This document shows, in pieces, positions 32,909 to 43,116 of a DNA stretch of 64,000 bases. The notes under the pieces were generated by a model, which was not told where the DNA came from, made no database searches, and worked only from the letters and a program-made list of their open reading frames with translations. The translations under genes and the position numbers were made by a program. Every line of letters begins with the position of its first letter. Position 1 is the first letter of the stretch. The DNA is from Acidobacteriota bacterium (lineage in GTDB: Bacteria; Acidobacteriota; Vicinamibacteria; Marinacidobacterales; Marinacidobacteraceae): contig VXNL01000082.1 in assembly GCA_009840635.1 (NCBI GenBank), positions 50,269 to 114,268 on the forward strand, given 5' to 3'.

Positions 32909-35900
32909 ATGGAAGGAGAACTCCCTGACCAGGAGCGCCGATCCACCGGTGTGATCGCCTGGTTCGTCCGGAACCGGGTCGCCGCGAACCTGATCTTCTT
33001 CGGCGTTTCGCTGGCCGGCTACCTGGCCCTCGGCGGCATTCCGCACGAACTCCTTCCGGAGACGTCCTCGCCCGCGGTGGTGGTGCGGGTCGTGGTACCC
33101 GGGGCGGAAGCCGAAGTCGTCGAGTCCCGGGTGCTGCTTCCGCTCGAGGAAGCCCTGCGGGGTATCGAGGGCGTGCGGGAGATGAACGGGCTCGCCACGG
33201 ACGACGCCGGGGGGCTCACGCTCGTACTCGAGGCCGGCGCGGACATTCGCCGGATCGGAGACACGGTTCGCGAACGGGTGAGTTCCCTCACCTCGCTGCC
33301 GGCCGAGGCGGAGGACCCGGTGGTCTCCGAGATCGCGCCGTACCGGGAGATCTTCCGGATCGCCGTCCACGGTGCGGTGAGCGAACGCGACCTCCACCGG
33401 GCTTCGCGGCTTGTTCACGACGCCGTAGCGGCGGTACCGGGAGTGGCCGCCGTGGAGCGGCTGACGGGCTGGGATCAGGAACTGACCATCGAGGTCCCCG
33501 AGCGGAACCTGACGCGGTTCGGGTTGACGTTCGACGGTGTTGCGGCCGCCGTCCGGCTGGGCTCCGCGGACATTCCCGCGGGGACCGCGCGCAGCGGCGC
33601 CCATGAGCTCACCCTGCGTACCGAGGGCGCCGCGGCGACCGCCGAGGATTTCGGGCGGATTCCGGTCATTACCGCAGCGGACGGCGGCGTGGTGCGTCTG
33701 GCGGACATCGCTGCGGTGACCGACGGTTTCGCGGCGTCGGACCGTGAAGCCTCGATGAACGGCGAGCCGGCGGTGTTCCTGAGTGTGCTGCTGCAGGACG
33801 GTGGCCGGCTGGCGGACACCACCGCGGGCGCGCGGGAGGTCATCCGGGCGATCCGGCTCCCGGACGGGATCCGGGTCACCCCCTGGTACTTCGCATCCGA
33901 GGATTTCCAGGGCCGTCTGGACCTCATGGTCCGAAACGGGCTGTCCGGTCTCGGACTCATCTTCCTGGTGCTCTTCTTCACGCTCTCGACGCGCCTTGCC
34001 GTCTGGACGGCGGCCGGACTGCCGTTCACGTTCTTCGGCGCCTTTTTGTTGATGCCGGGGCTCGGGATCACCGTCAACCTGCTGAGCATGTTCGGATTCA
34101 TCGTGGCCCTCGGCATCGTGGTGGACGATGCGATCGTGGTGGGCGAAAACGTCCAGCGACGGATGGACCGTGGTGGAGAGAGCCGGGAGGAGTCCGCGAT
34201 TCGGGGCACCCGGAGGGTGCTCTTCCCGGCGGCCTTCGGGGTGCTGACCACGATGGCCGCCTTTGCTCCGCTGCTCGGAATTCCGGGCGTGTACGGCGAG
34301 CTCATCGGCGACGTGCCGCGGATGGTGATTCCGATCCTGGCGTTTTCGCTGATCGAGGCCGCGTGGATCCTGCCGCATCACCTGGCGCACGGCGGCCTGT
34401 CCGTGCGTCCGAGCCTCCGGCTGGCGCGGATCCGCGCGGGTGTCCAGTCAGGCTTCGACTGGACCGTGGAGACGGTCTACCGGCCCGCGCTCCGGTGGGC
34501 GCTCGACAACCGGCTGGCGACCCTCGCGCTCGGTGTCTTCGCACTGTGTCTCGCGTTCGGGCTCACTGCGGGTGGTTTCGTGCAGGTCGTGACGGGTTCG
34601 CCCATGGACAACAACATCGCGTTCGTCCAGGTCAAGCTGCCGGCGGAAGCGACCTCGGACGCCACCCGCGCGGTGGTCGCTTCGCTGAACGCCACCGTGG
34701 ATGAGGTGCGCGAGGCGGTTCGCGCCGAGTCGGGAGTGGACGTCGAGCGGCACCGGGTGGTCCTCGTGGGGCAGCGGATTCCGATCGGAGTCGGAGCGGC
34801 GTTCGGCGGACAGGCTGCGGAGTCGGGCCCGTCCGTCGGCCAGATCATCTGGCGGCTCAGCCCTCAGGAAGACCGCGCGGGAATCCCGACGCGCGCCGTC
34901 GCGGACAGGGTCCGGGACCGGATTCGATCGGAGCCGGTGGACGCCAGGGTGTCCGTGATCAGCGATGCGTTCGGTCAGGCGGCGGACGTGTCGTTCCGGA
35001 TTCGGGGTCCGGACTTCGAAGGCCTCGAGGCAGCCTCCGAGGCCCTCCAGGCGGGACTCCGCGAGGTTCCGGGCGTGACGTCCGTTTCCGACGACTTCGA
35101 GGGCGCCGCTCCGGGTCTCGTAGCTCGGGTCCGGCCTGGAGAATCGGGCACCGGAATCACGGCGGGGGCCGTGGGCCGCCAGCTCCGCCAGGCGTTTCAT
35201 GGGGAGGAGATTGCGCGTCTGCAGCGGGGTCGCGATGAGATTCGGGTGGTGCTGCGCTCTCCGCGCGCCGACTCGGGCGGGGCATTGGGAGTGGCCGAAT
35301 TGCTCGTGCGCAGCCCCGACGGGCGGGTCAACCCGCTGGGTGAGATCGCCGAGGTCTCCGCCGCCGCCGGACAGTCGGTCATCCGCCGCGTGGACTCGTT
35401 GCGGGCGTTCACCGTGCTGGCCAGCGTGGACGGGCGGGTGGCCACTCCGGATGCGGTCATCGCCGCTGCCCGCGATCAGGTGCTGCCCGGGCTCCGCGAC
35501 CGTTTTCCGGGATACGACTTCAGGGTCGCCGGGATGGCCGGCGAGGCGGAGGAGAGCCAGGAAGCCCTGGCGCGCAGCGGGATGCTGGCCGTGATGCTCA
35601 TCTTCATCCTGCTCGCGATCCCGCTCGGCTCGTGGACGCAGCCGTTCCTTATCCTGGCGGCGATCCCGTTCGGACTCGCCGGCGCCGTATACGGGCATCT
35701 CATCATGGGAATCGATCTCGACTCGATGAGTCTCTTCGGGATGGTTCCGCTCATCGGGATCGTGGTGAACGATGCGCTGGTGATGCTCGACTTCACGAAT
35801 CGGCGCCGGGCGCGGGGGCTTTCGGCCCGCGAGGCGGCGCTTCAGTCCGGGCCGGCCCGCTTCCGGGCCGTCATCCTCACGTCGCTGACCACCTGCGCCG

Positions 35901-36094
35901 GCGTGACCCCGTTGTTGGCGGAGCGCAGCTATCAGGCCGCCCTCCTGATTCCCATGGCGGTGTCGCTGGCTTTCGGAGTCGCCTTCGCCACCCTGGTCAC
36001 GCTGTTCGTGGTGCCCGTTCTCTACAGCCTCGCCAGTGACCTGGCGGCCGTGTTCCCAGGGCGCCGCCAGATTCGCGCGGGTGCGCGTCAATAG
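32909..36094 (+). CDS. RND efflux pump inner-membrane subunit
   Basis: A protein of 1061 residues, close to the family's usual length, with twelve membrane helices and two large periplasmic loops. The proton-relay Asp pair is in helix four (VALGIVVDDAIVVGENV), and helix ten has IVVNDALVMLDFTNRRR. Motif A-like and AcrB-type porter segments (GVRVTPWYFASEDFQGRL; ILLAIPLGSWTQPF) are present. It is of the hydrophobe/amphiphile or HAE-like class rather than the heavy-metal class by these motifs. It uses the proton gradient to export compounds with the adaptor just upstream. Its end overlaps the convergent galactokinase gene by seven bases. Confidence 0.9.
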   Translation: MEGELPDQERRSTGVIAWFVRNRVAANLIFFGVSLAGYLALGGIPHELLPETSSPAVVVRVVVPGAEAEVVESRVLLPLEEALRGIEGVREMNGLATDDAGGLTLVLEAGADIRRIGDTVRERVSSLTSLPAEAEDPVVSEIAPYREIFRIAVHGAVSERDLHRASRLVHDAVAAVPGVAAVERLTGWDQELTIEVPERNLTRFGLTFDGVAAAVRLGSADIPAGTARSGAHELTLRTEGAAATAEDFGRIPVITAADGGVVRLADIAAVTDGFAASDREASMNGEPAVFLSVLLQDGGRLADTTAGAREVIRAIRLPDGIRVTPWYFASEDFQGRLDLMVRNGLSGLGLIFLVLFFTLSTRLAVWTAAGLPFTFFGAFLLMPGLGITVNLLSMFGFIVALGIVVDDAIVVGENVQRRMDRGGESREESAIRGTRRVLFPAAFGVLTTMAAFAPLLGIPGVYGELIGDVPRMVIPILAFSLIEAAWILPHHLAHGGLSVRPSLRLARIRAGVQSGFDWTVETVYRPALRWALDNRLATLALGVFALCLAFGLTAGGFVQVVTGSPMDNNIAFVQVKLPAEATSDATRAVVASLNATVDEVREAVRAESGVDVERHRVVLVGQRIPIGVGAAFGGQAAESGPSVGQIIWRLSPQEDRAGIPTRAVADRVRDRIRSEPVDARVSVISDAFGQAADVSFRIRGPDFEGLEAASEALQAGLREVPGVTSVSDDFEGAAPGLVARVRPGESGTGITAGAVGRQLRQAFHGEEIARLQRGRDEIRVVLRSPRADSGGALGVAELLVRSPDGRVNPLGEIAEVSAAAGQSVIRRVDSLRAFTVLASVDGRVATPDAVIAAARDQVLPGLRDRFPGYDFRVAGMAGEAEESQEALARSGMLAVMLIFILLAIPLGSWTQPFLILAAIPFGLAGAVYGHLIMGIDLDSMSLFGMVPLIGIVVNDALVMLDFTNRRRARGLSAREAALQSGPARFRAVILTSLTTCAGVTPLLAERSYQAALLIPMAVSLAFGVAFATLVTLFVVPVLYSLASDLAAVFPGRRQIRAGARQ

Positions 36095-37362
36095 AGCGCT
36101 GCAGGGCCGGAAGGGGTGGCGTCGAGCAGATGGGTGCCCCGCGGGGCGGCGATTCCCCGAGGGAGGTAGTACCGCTCGGTCAGGTGCGCCCGGATTGCGT
36201 CCGTCCGTCCGGGCGGCGCGAGGATCACCACCGAGCCCCCGAGTCCGGCCCCGGTGAGGCGGGCGCCGAGGGCGCCCGCCTCCCGGGCTGCCTCGACGAG
36301 TTCGTCGAGCTCCCGGGTGCTCACCCCGTAGTCGCGCCGCAGGCTCTCGTGGGAGGCGTCCAGCGTCTCGCCCAGTGCGGTGGCGTCGCGGCCTTCGAGG
36401 TGCTTCGCGGCGGCGGCGGTACGCCCCGCTTCGGAAATGACGTGGCGGAATCGTCCGGCCAGCGGCGCGGGTAGCCGACCCGCCTCGGCCAGAAGCGCGG
36501 GCAGGGGGTGGTTGGCGACGAGCGCCGGATAGCTGTCCGCGTGGGGCAGGAACTCCCGGGCGAGGCGTAGCGCCTCCTGCGCCTGCCGGACGCGTTCGTC
36601 GAAGGTGGCGCCGGCCGCACCTCCCTTGTCGGCTTGCTGGCCGCTGTAGGCGGCGAGGAAGCGGAAGCGGGAGGAGTCCACCGGAACCGGAGTCCAGCGC
36701 GGGCGCTCGAAGGCGATGTGCAGGGCGTGACCTGGGGCGGCCCCCAGGCAGACCGACTGGTCCATGGCTCCGCCCTGGATCGCAACGCCGTGCTCCGCTT
36801 CGGCGAGGTCGAGCGCCAGGCGCATCGCGTCCTCGCGCGGAAGCGTCTCGCCGGGCGCGAGGCGGCCGCGAAGCGCGAGCAGGGCAAGCGCGCCCGCGAT
36901 CACCACCGCCGAAGAAGAGGAAAGACCGGCGGCGACGGGAAGGTCGGAGGCGATCGCCCCGTCGAACCCGGCGCGAGACGCCGGAGTCCAGTGGCCCGCG
37001 TCGACTCCGGCCGCGCCGGCCGCCAGATAGCGTCCGAATCCCGCCGCTGGCGGCGTTTCGCCGAGGGTGAAATCGACGTCGTCGAATCCCGGTGCGGTCG
37101 TCAGGCACCGCACCCGCTCGTCGCGGCGGGCCGCAAAGGCGAGCGCGACGCCGTGGGACAGAGCGGCCGGCAGGACGGGAAGGGCGCAGTAGTCCACGTG
37201 CTCCCCGATGAGGTTCACCCGCCCCGGTGCGAAGGCCACTCCCTCGGGGATGCGGCCAAAACGCTCGCGGAATGCGCGCCTCGCGGCGTCCACCGGAGGC
37301 GGCGCCCCTGAGCCGGTGCCGCCCCGGAATTCGATCTGCTTCACCGGGACTCCGCCGCTCAT
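36088..37362 (-). CDS. galK: Galactokinase
   Basis: A protein of 424 residues of the GHMP kinase superfamily. The galactokinase signature GRVNLIGEHVDY is at residues 47-58, the ATP-binding motif is PVAAGLSSSSAVVIA, the catalytic Asp is in IQGGAMDQSVCLG, and the third GHMP motif is LTGAGLGGSVVILA. It phosphorylates galactose at C1 in the Leloir pathway. The protein is about 35 residues longer than the E. coli enzyme, mostly at the N-terminus. Its ATG overlaps the TGA of the large helicase gene upstream, so expression is coupled to a DNA/RNA helicase rather than to other gal genes, none of which is in view. Confidence 0.88.
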   Translation of the reverse strand: MSGGVPVKQIEFRGGTGSGAPPPVDAARRAFRERFGRIPEGVAFAPGRVNLIGEHVDYCALPVLPAALSHGVALAFAARRDERVRCLTTAPGFDDVDFTLGETPPAAGFGRYLAAGAAGVDAGHWTPASRAGFDGAIASDLPVAAGLSSSSAVVIAGALALLALRGRLAPGETLPREDAMRLALDLAEAEHGVAIQGGAMDQSVCLGAAPGHALHIAFERPRWTPVPVDSSRFRFLAAYSGQQADKGGAAGATFDERVRQAQEALRLAREFLPHADSYPALVANHPLPALLAEAGRLPAPLAGRFRHVISEAGRTAAAAKHLEGRDATALGETLDASHESLRRDYGVSTRELDELVEAAREAGALGARLTGAGLGGSVVILAPPGRTDAIRAHLTERYYLPRGIAAPRGTHLLDATPSGPAALY

Positions 37363-40300
37363 GTCGGAGCCCCTGCCCGTCCTGCTTCACGGCCTGCATC
37401 CGGTGTCTCGAGCTCCGGCCGGACGGGGCTTTGCCCGGCGGGTCGCAGCCCGCCTTCCCCCAGGATCAGGTTCTCGGACGAGGTGACCGGGATGCGCGGG
37501 CCCGGAACCAGGATGCCGGACAGGTTCAGCGGATCGGCGGCGCCGATGGTCACCCGCACTCCGGGGCCGGCGCCGTTCCGGCCCGCCCGGCGGAGCGGAG
37601 CGACCGCCTCGGGCAGCGCGAACTGTTCCCCGGGGAAGGTGGAGACGAACTGGCCGCCCACCACCTCGCCGCGCATCTCCAGCCTCCGCAGGACGAGCTG
37701 CAGGTCCCGCCAGCGCGACGGGACCCGTTCCCGCTTGAGGATTTCGCGGAACACCACGCCCCAGCGCCGGAGGAGCTGGCGCGCCACGCCTTCATGGTCT
37801 TCCGGTCCTTCCCCGTCCCCGGCGGGCGCTGCGAGGAGCGCCCAGCGGCCCGCCGAATAGCGGGCCTTGCGCCGGCGGTAGCGTCCGTAGGCGCTTCGGC
37901 GCCGGGGGTCCATCAGGGCCCGCAGGTTGTCGAAACCGTCCGCGGTGACCCGGCCGCAGGCCGCCAGTTCCCAGAGCGCATCCTCGAGAGCCGCGGGCAG
38001 CAGTCCGGAACGCGCCTGGAGTTCGGCAAAGAACTGGGCCCCGCCGCGTTCCAGGAGTCCGAGCACCTTGCCGGCCGCGGAGGAGAGGCCTTCGGGGTCC
38101 CCGACTCGTGGTCTCAGCCAGCGGCCGACGTCGCTCCGAAGGAGCAGACCGATCGGCGCGGCCCGGGTCGGCCGCGCCGGGCCCCCGCCGGGAGCCGACT
38201 CCGGCATGGACATCCGGCCCCAGACGACCTCGCCCGAGAGACAGTTCTCGTCCAGCCAGTCGCGGCGGTAGCCGGCGATTCTGATCGGCAGGATCTGGGA
38301 TTCCCAGGCCGCCGCCGGCGCTTCGAGTCCCTGGAGTTGAGCGATCACCTCCCGGACCCCGCGCGGCCCGTGGAGACGGGTTTCCGCAGTCAGGTGCTGC
38401 CACCCGGCGAGGAACTCGAGGAAGGCGGCGGCGCTCACCGGCGCCGACTCGCGGCGGAGCCGGGCAAGGGTGAGCCGGTGGATGCGGGCCAACACCCGGC
38501 GGTGGCACCACTCGGACGGACCGTCAGCGGCGAGGGAGCGGCGAAACCGTCCCTGGAGCACCAGTCCCTCGGCCTCGAGGAGCGAGAGCGCCGCCCCGAT
38601 CCGGGTTTCGGAGAGGGCGAGGCGGGCGGCGAGCGTGGCCACGCTCGCCGGACCGGAGCAGTCCATGATCCCCCGCAGAATCGCCGCCACCGCTTCCGCC
38701 CGGGAGTCCGGAACGTCGCCGGCACTTGGGGCCGGGACCCGGGAGGGCAGGGAGGCGTCCGGCCACACGGCCCGGGCGAGCCCCAACCGGTCCGCGGCGA
38801 CCCAGAACCGGGCGTCTCCCGCAGCGAAGACGGCAGCGCGATGTGCCCCCGCGAGTTCCTCGAACCACACCTCCCACTCCGGTGTTTCGCGGACCACTCC
38901 GACGGTAAGGAGCGCATCGTGGAGTTCGTCCGCGTCGCGGACCAGCGGCGCGGCTTCAGCGGCGGCCTGCGCGATCGCTTCGGGATCGAGCACGGCCTCG
39001 GTGTCCAGCTCGGGCGGGAGCGACCGCCGCATCCGCACCGCCCGCGAGCGGCGCTCTTCGAGCGGGGCCGGATCGAGGAAGGCGAACGGGTTCGCGTTCA
39101 GGATCTCGGCCGCGAAGGGGGACGCCTCGGGGGTGTCCACCGCAACGGTGCGGACCTTTCCGGCCCCGATGTCTTCGAGGAGGACGCGAAGCCCGTCGAC
39201 ATCCAGCGCCTCGCGCAGGCAGTCGCGGATCGCCTCGTCCACCAGCGGATGCTCCGGAATCCGGACCTCGCCGGCGAGGTTCTCGGCGCAGGCGGCCTGG
39301 TCCGGGAACACCGCCGCGAGCAGGTCGTCGGTGAGCATCCGCTGGATGGGAGGAGGAACGCGCTGGCCATGCCGGCGGCGGGGCACGGCGAGCGCGCGCG
39401 AGGCGGCCCAGCGCCAGCGCGCCGCGAAGAGCGGAACCCCTAGGACCGCCTGGGTGAGCACATGTTCCAGGTTCTCGGGAGTCAGGAAGGAGAAGACCGA
39501 TTCGAGCGGGAAGGAGTGCAGGTCGGTGAGCGAAATGACGATGCCGTCGTCGGTCGCCGCCGCCTGGAGTTCGAGGTTGAAGGAGCGGCAGAAGCGCTTC
39601 CGGAGCGCGAGTCCCCAGGCGCGGTTGATCCGGCTGCCGAAGGGAGCGTGGATGACGAGCTGCATGCCGCCCGAGTCGTCGAAGAAGCGCTCGGCGACCA
39701 CCGTCCGCTGGCTCGGCATGGCGCCGAGCGCGGCCTTGCCGGCAGCCAGGTAGCGCAGGAGCTGGTCCGTCCCGGCGCCGTCGAGGCGGCAGTCCCGCTG
39801 CAACCCGTTCCGCGCCTCCGCCGCGCCCTGATCCACCCGGTCGCGAAGCTCGGCCACCCGCGCGCTCAACTCCGCGGTGCGTCCCGGCGCTTCGCCCCGC
39901 CAGAAGGGGATCGTGGGGGCCGCTCCCTCGGCGTCTTCGACCCGGACCTGTCCCTGGGCGATGCGCCGGATCCGCCATGACGTGGTGCCGAGCAGGAACA
40001 CGTCGCCCGCGTAGCTCTCGATGGCGAAGTCCTCGTCGAGCTGGCCCACCACCCGGTCGTCGGGTTCCGCGACCACCTGGTACTGCGCCGTCTCCGGGAT
40101 CGCGCCGCCGTTCTGTATCGCCGCGAGGCGGGCGTTCCGGCGGGCTCGCACGGTGCCCGAGACGGCGTCCAGGTGCAGGAAGGCGCCCCGGCGCCCCCGG
40201 GCGGTCGCCACCCCGTCGGAGAGCACCCGCACAACCGCGTCGAAGGCGGAGCGATCGAGGTTCCGGTAGGGATGGGCGCCGCGCACGAAGGAGAACAGCG

Positions 40301-41591
40301 CGTCCAGATCGTGCCGTTCCTCCGGCGTCGCTCCCGTTTCGGCGACGAGCTGTTGCGCAACGATGTCGAGCGGCGCCTCGGGGATATGGATCCGGTCCAG
40401 GTCGCCCGCTTGCACTGCGGCTATCAGCGCCGCGCACTCGACCAGCTCGTCACGAGTCGTCGGAAAGAAACGCCCCCTCGGGATGGCGCCCAGCCAGTGG
40501 CCGGAGCGGCCCACCCGCTGGAGCGCGACCGCGATGGAGCGCGGCGAGCCGAGCTGGCACGCGAGGTCCACCGAGCCGATGTCGATCCCCAGTTCGAGCG
40601 AGGCGGTGGCGACGATGGCGCGCACCTCGCCCTCCTGGAGCCGCCGCTCGGCTTCCAGCCTCACCTCGCGGGCGAGGCTCCCGTGATGGGCCAGCACCGC
40701 GTCTTCCGGCAGGCGCTCGCTCAGCACGTGCGTCAACCGCTCCGCCATCCGGCGGGTATTCACGAACACCAGGGTGGTGTCGTGCGCTTCGATGAGCGCG
40801 GCGATCCGGTCCCGGATGTCCTCCATGATCTCGTGGGTGGCGACGGCCCCGAGTTCGGAATCCGGGATTTCGACCGCCAGGTCCATCTCCCGCCGGTGTC
40901 CGACGGGAACCACCGTCGGGCCCCCCGGCGTCCGCGGACTGAGGAAGCGCGCGACCTCGGAAAGCGGCCGCACCGTCGCCGAGAGCCCGATGCGCTGGAG
41001 TGGCCGGCCGGCGAGCCGGTCGAGGCGCTCGAGGGAGAGCGCCAGGTGACTGCCCCGTTTGTCACGGGCGAGCGCGTGGATCTCGTCCACGATCACGGTG
41101 TCCGCGGTGCGGAGGAGCTCGCGTCCGCGGCCGGCGGTGAGCAGCAGGTAGAGCGATTCCGGGGTGGTGACCAGTATGTGGGGCGGCTTCCGGGTCATTC
41201 GGGCGCGTGCCGCGGCGGGCGTGTCCCCGGTGCGGAGTTCGGCGCGGACCTCGGAGAACGAGCCGCCGTCACCCCTGGCGCGGGCGGCGATCTCGGTGAG
41301 CGGGACCTCGAGGTTTCGGCGGATGTCGGCGCTCAGCGCCTTCAGCGGCGAGACGTAGACGACCCGGGTCTCGTCCGGAAGCGGGCCTTGCCGCGCTTCC
41401 CGGATCAGCCGGTCCACCGCGAAGAGGAACGCGGCGAGCGTCTTGCCCGAACCCGTCGGAGCGGTGATCAGGACGTCGTCGCCGCGTGCAATCACGGGCC
41501 AACCGTTCGCCTGGGGCTCGGTAGGCGCCTCGAAACGCTCTCGGAACCAGCCGGCGACGGCGGGATCGAAGCGGGAGAGGGAAGAGCTCAC
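37359..41591 (-). CDS. lhr: Lhr-like superfamily 2 helicase
   Basis: About 1410 residues. The N-terminal helicase core has Walker A ([13 protein letters not shown]), the DEIH box, the SATVRPL motif III and a C-terminal RecA domain with [18 protein letters not shown] and QRVGRSGH. The winged-helix, Lhr-core and long C-terminal domains ([21 protein letters not shown]) of the bacterial long-form Lhr follow. It is an ATP-dependent 3'-5' DNA/RNA helicase linked to DNA repair. I chose the GTG at 41591 ([15 protein letters not shown]); a TTG at 41648 would add 19 residues. It is divergent from kynureninase and coupled to galK. Confidence 0.88.
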   Translation of the reverse strand: MSSSLSRFDPAVAGWFRERFEAPTEPQANGWPVIARGDDVLITAPTGSGKTLAAFLFAVDRLIREARQGPLPDETRVVYVSPLKALSADIRRNLEVPLTEIAARARGDGGSFSEVRAELRTGDTPAAARARMTRKPPHILVTTPESLYLLLTAGRGRELLRTADTVIVDEIHALARDKRGSHLALSLERLDRLAGRPLQRIGLSATVRPLSEVARFLSPRTPGGPTVVPVGHRREMDLAVEIPDSELGAVATHEIMEDIRDRIAALIEAHDTTLVFVNTRRMAERLTHVLSERLPEDAVLAHHGSLAREVRLEAERRLQEGEVRAIVATASLELGIDIGSVDLACQLGSPRSIAVALQRVGRSGHWLGAIPRGRFFPTTRDELVECAALIAAVQAGDLDRIHIPEAPLDIVAQQLVAETGATPEERHDLDALFSFVRGAHPYRNLDRSAFDAVVRVLSDGVATARGRRGAFLHLDAVSGTVRARRNARLAAIQNGGAIPETAQYQVVAEPDDRVVGQLDEDFAIESYAGDVFLLGTTSWRIRRIAQGQVRVEDAEGAAPTIPFWRGEAPGRTAELSARVAELRDRVDQGAAEARNGLQRDCRLDGAGTDQLLRYLAAGKAALGAMPSQRTVVAERFFDDSGGMQLVIHAPFGSRINRAWGLALRKRFCRSFNLELQAAATDDGIVISLTDLHSFPLESVFSFLTPENLEHVLTQAVLGVPLFAARWRWAASRALAVPRRRHGQRVPPPIQRMLTDDLLAAVFPDQAACAENLAGEVRIPEHPLVDEAIRDCLREALDVDGLRVLLEDIGAGKVRTVAVDTPEASPFAAEILNANPFAFLDPAPLEERRSRAVRMRRSLPPELDTEAVLDPEAIAQAAAEAAPLVRDADELHDALLTVGVVRETPEWEVWFEELAGAHRAAVFAAGDARFWVAADRLGLARAVWPDASLPSRVPAPSAGDVPDSRAEAVAAILRGIMDCSGPASVATLAARLALSETRIGAALSLLEAEGLVLQGRFRRSLAADGPSEWCHRRVLARIHRLTLARLRRESAPVSAAAFLEFLAGWQHLTAETRLHGPRGVREVIAQLQGLEAPAAAWESQILPIRIAGYRRDWLDENCLSGEVVWGRMSMPESAPGGGPARPTRAAPIGLLLRSDVGRWLRPRVGDPEGLSSAAGKVLGLLERGGAQFFAELQARSGLLPAALEDALWELAACGRVTADGFDNLRALMDPRRRSAYGRYRRRKARYSAGRWALLAAPAGDGEGPEDHEGVARQLLRRWGVVFREILKRERVPSRWRDLQLVLRRLEMRGEVVGGQFVSTFPGEQFALPEAVAPLRRAGRNGAGPGVRVTIGAADPLNLSGILVPGPRIPVTSSENLILGEGGLRPAGQSPVRPELETPDAGREAGRAGAPT

Positions 41592-41665
41592 CGGGGTCTG
41601 GCCACTGGAAACGCGGGAAGGGGCAATGTAGTGCGGAAGGGCTGCCAAACGGAATAATCCCTGCC

Positions 41666-42925
41666 ATGCACGGGCCGCCGCGGGCGCCGCTTCGCCGCGA
41701 GGACGTTGTCCAACGGGACCGGACCGATCCGCTGGCCGCCTTCCGCGACCGGTTCGATCTCGCAGAAGGAGTGATCTACCTCGACGGAAACTCGCTCGGA
41801 CCTCCGTCCGTGGGAATGCGCACGCGGATCGAGTCGCTGCTTGCCGACGAGTGGGGCCGCGACCTCGTCGCTTCCTGGAACCGTCACGGCTGGTTCCGCC
41901 TGCCCGAGCGGGTGGGGGCGCGGATCGCGCCGCTGCTCGGCGCCGGGGAGGACGAGGTGATCGCCGCCGACTCGGTGTCGCTCAATCTCTTCAAGCTGCT
42001 CGCCGCCCTGCTGCGGCGTACGGACTCGCGGCGGGTGGTGCTGGCCGAGGAGACGAACTTCCCGACCGACCTCTACATGGCCGAGGGACTCGTGGGGCTG
42101 CTCCGGGAGAGCGGGGCGGAGCTTCGGATCGTGCCCCCGGATGACTTCGAGGCCGCGCTCCGACCCGAGGTGGCCGTCGCGACGCTGACCCAGGTGGACT
42201 TCCGGACCGGCCGGAAACACGACCTCCGCCGGCTCACCGCGGCGGCGCGGGACGCAGGAATTCCCATCGTGTGGGACCTGAGCCACAGCGCCGGGGCCTT
42301 CCCCCTGCACCTCAACGACGACGGGGTCGGGTTCGCCGTCGGCTGCGGCTACAAGTATCTGAACGGCGGCCCCGGGGCGCCCGGTTTTCTCTACGTGGCC
42401 CGGCATCTCCAGCAGTCCCTCGACACGCCGCTGTCCGGGTGGATGGGCCATCGCAGCCCGTTCGAATTCGAAACGCGCTACCGGCCGGCGGCCGGGATGC
42501 GGCGGTTCCTGAGCGGGACCCCGGGAATCCTCTCCATGATCGCCCTCGAGGAGGGGCTCCGGACCTTCGAGGGAGTCGATCTCGCGGCGCTCCAGGCAAA
42601 GAGCGAGGCGCTCGGAGATCTCTTGCTCCGCCTCGCCGGCGAACGGCTCGGAGAGTTCGGGGTGAAAGCGGCGAGTCCGCGGAACGCTCGCGAGCGGGGA
42701 AGCCAGGTGTCGCTCCGGCATCCGGACGGCTATCCGGCCATGCAGGCCCTCATCGCCCGCGGCGTGGTTGGGGACTTCCGGGAACCGGACCTACTGCGAT
42801 TCGGCTTCGCCCCGCTCTACGTGCGGTACCGGGATGTCTGGGACGCGGTCCAGGCGCTTCGGGAGGTCCTGACGAGCGGGGAGCACGAACAACCGCGCTT
42901 CCGCCGCCGGCAATCGGTGACCTGA
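41666..42925 (+). CDS. kynU: Kynureninase
   Basis: A protein of 419 residues, the usual length. It is a fold-type I PLP enzyme with the kynureninase motifs YLDGNSLGPP near the N-terminus, DEWGRDLVASWNRHGWF, the cofactor Asp in WDLSHSAGAFP and the Schiff-base Lys in GCGYKYLNGGPGAPGF. LSGTPGIL and FREPDLLRFGFAPLYVRY follow. It cleaves kynurenine or 3-hydroxykynurenine to (hydroxy)anthranilate and alanine in tryptophan breakdown. No tryptophan dioxygenase or formamidase lies beside it in this window. A long hairpin follows the stop. Confidence 0.92.
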   Translation: MHGPPRAPLRREDVVQRDRTDPLAAFRDRFDLAEGVIYLDGNSLGPPSVGMRTRIESLLADEWGRDLVASWNRHGWFRLPERVGARIAPLLGAGEDEVIAADSVSLNLFKLLAALLRRTDSRRVVLAEETNFPTDLYMAEGLVGLLRESGAELRIVPPDDFEAALRPEVAVATLTQVDFRTGRKHDLRRLTAAARDAGIPIVWDLSHSAGAFPLHLNDDGVGFAVGCGYKYLNGGPGAPGFLYVARHLQQSLDTPLSGWMGHRSPFEFETRYRPAAGMRRFLSGTPGILSMIALEEGLRTFEGVDLAALQAKSEALGDLLLRLAGERLGEFGVKAASPRNARERGSQVSLRHPDGYPAMQALIARGVVGDFREPDLLRFGFAPLYVRYRDVWDAVQALREVLTSGEHEQPRFRRRQSVT

Positions 42926-42990
42926 GGCGGTTCGCCCGGCTCAGTCATTCCAGGAAACCAGCAATCGCTCCACGCAGCGTCCGCTGACTC

Positions 42991-43021
42991 GGCGCCGGCG
43001 TCCGGACGGAGGTCCGGCGCC
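42991..43021 (+). terminator. Hairpin downstream of kynU
   Basis: The eight-base perfect arms 42991-42998 and 43014-43021 (GGCGCCGG/CCGGCGCC) enclose a further palindrome, CGTCCGGACG. The structure lies 65 bases after the stop, before the DUF2236 gene. It is a possible rho-independent or pause structure without a T-run. Confidence 0.4.
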
Positions 43022-43087
43022 TCCGGAAACTCATAGGGACTGCCGAGCCCGATTGGTGGCTGTAACACTCCTGCAACTCACGGAGAT

Positions 43088-43115
43088 ACACTCGGAGTGT
43101 CACAGTTGACAACTG
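43088..43115 (+). promoter_or_regulatory. Tandem palindromes upstream of DUF2236 gene
   Basis: Two 13-base palindromes lie side by side: ACACTC-G-GAGTGT (43088-43100) and CAGTTG-A-CAACTG (43103-43115). They end two bases before the annotated ATG. A further ACACTC half-site is at 43065-43070. TTGACA inside the second palindrome could be a -35 element if translation starts at the ATG at 43165 instead. They look like operators for a dimeric repressor. Confidence 0.4.
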
Positions 43116-43116
43116 G

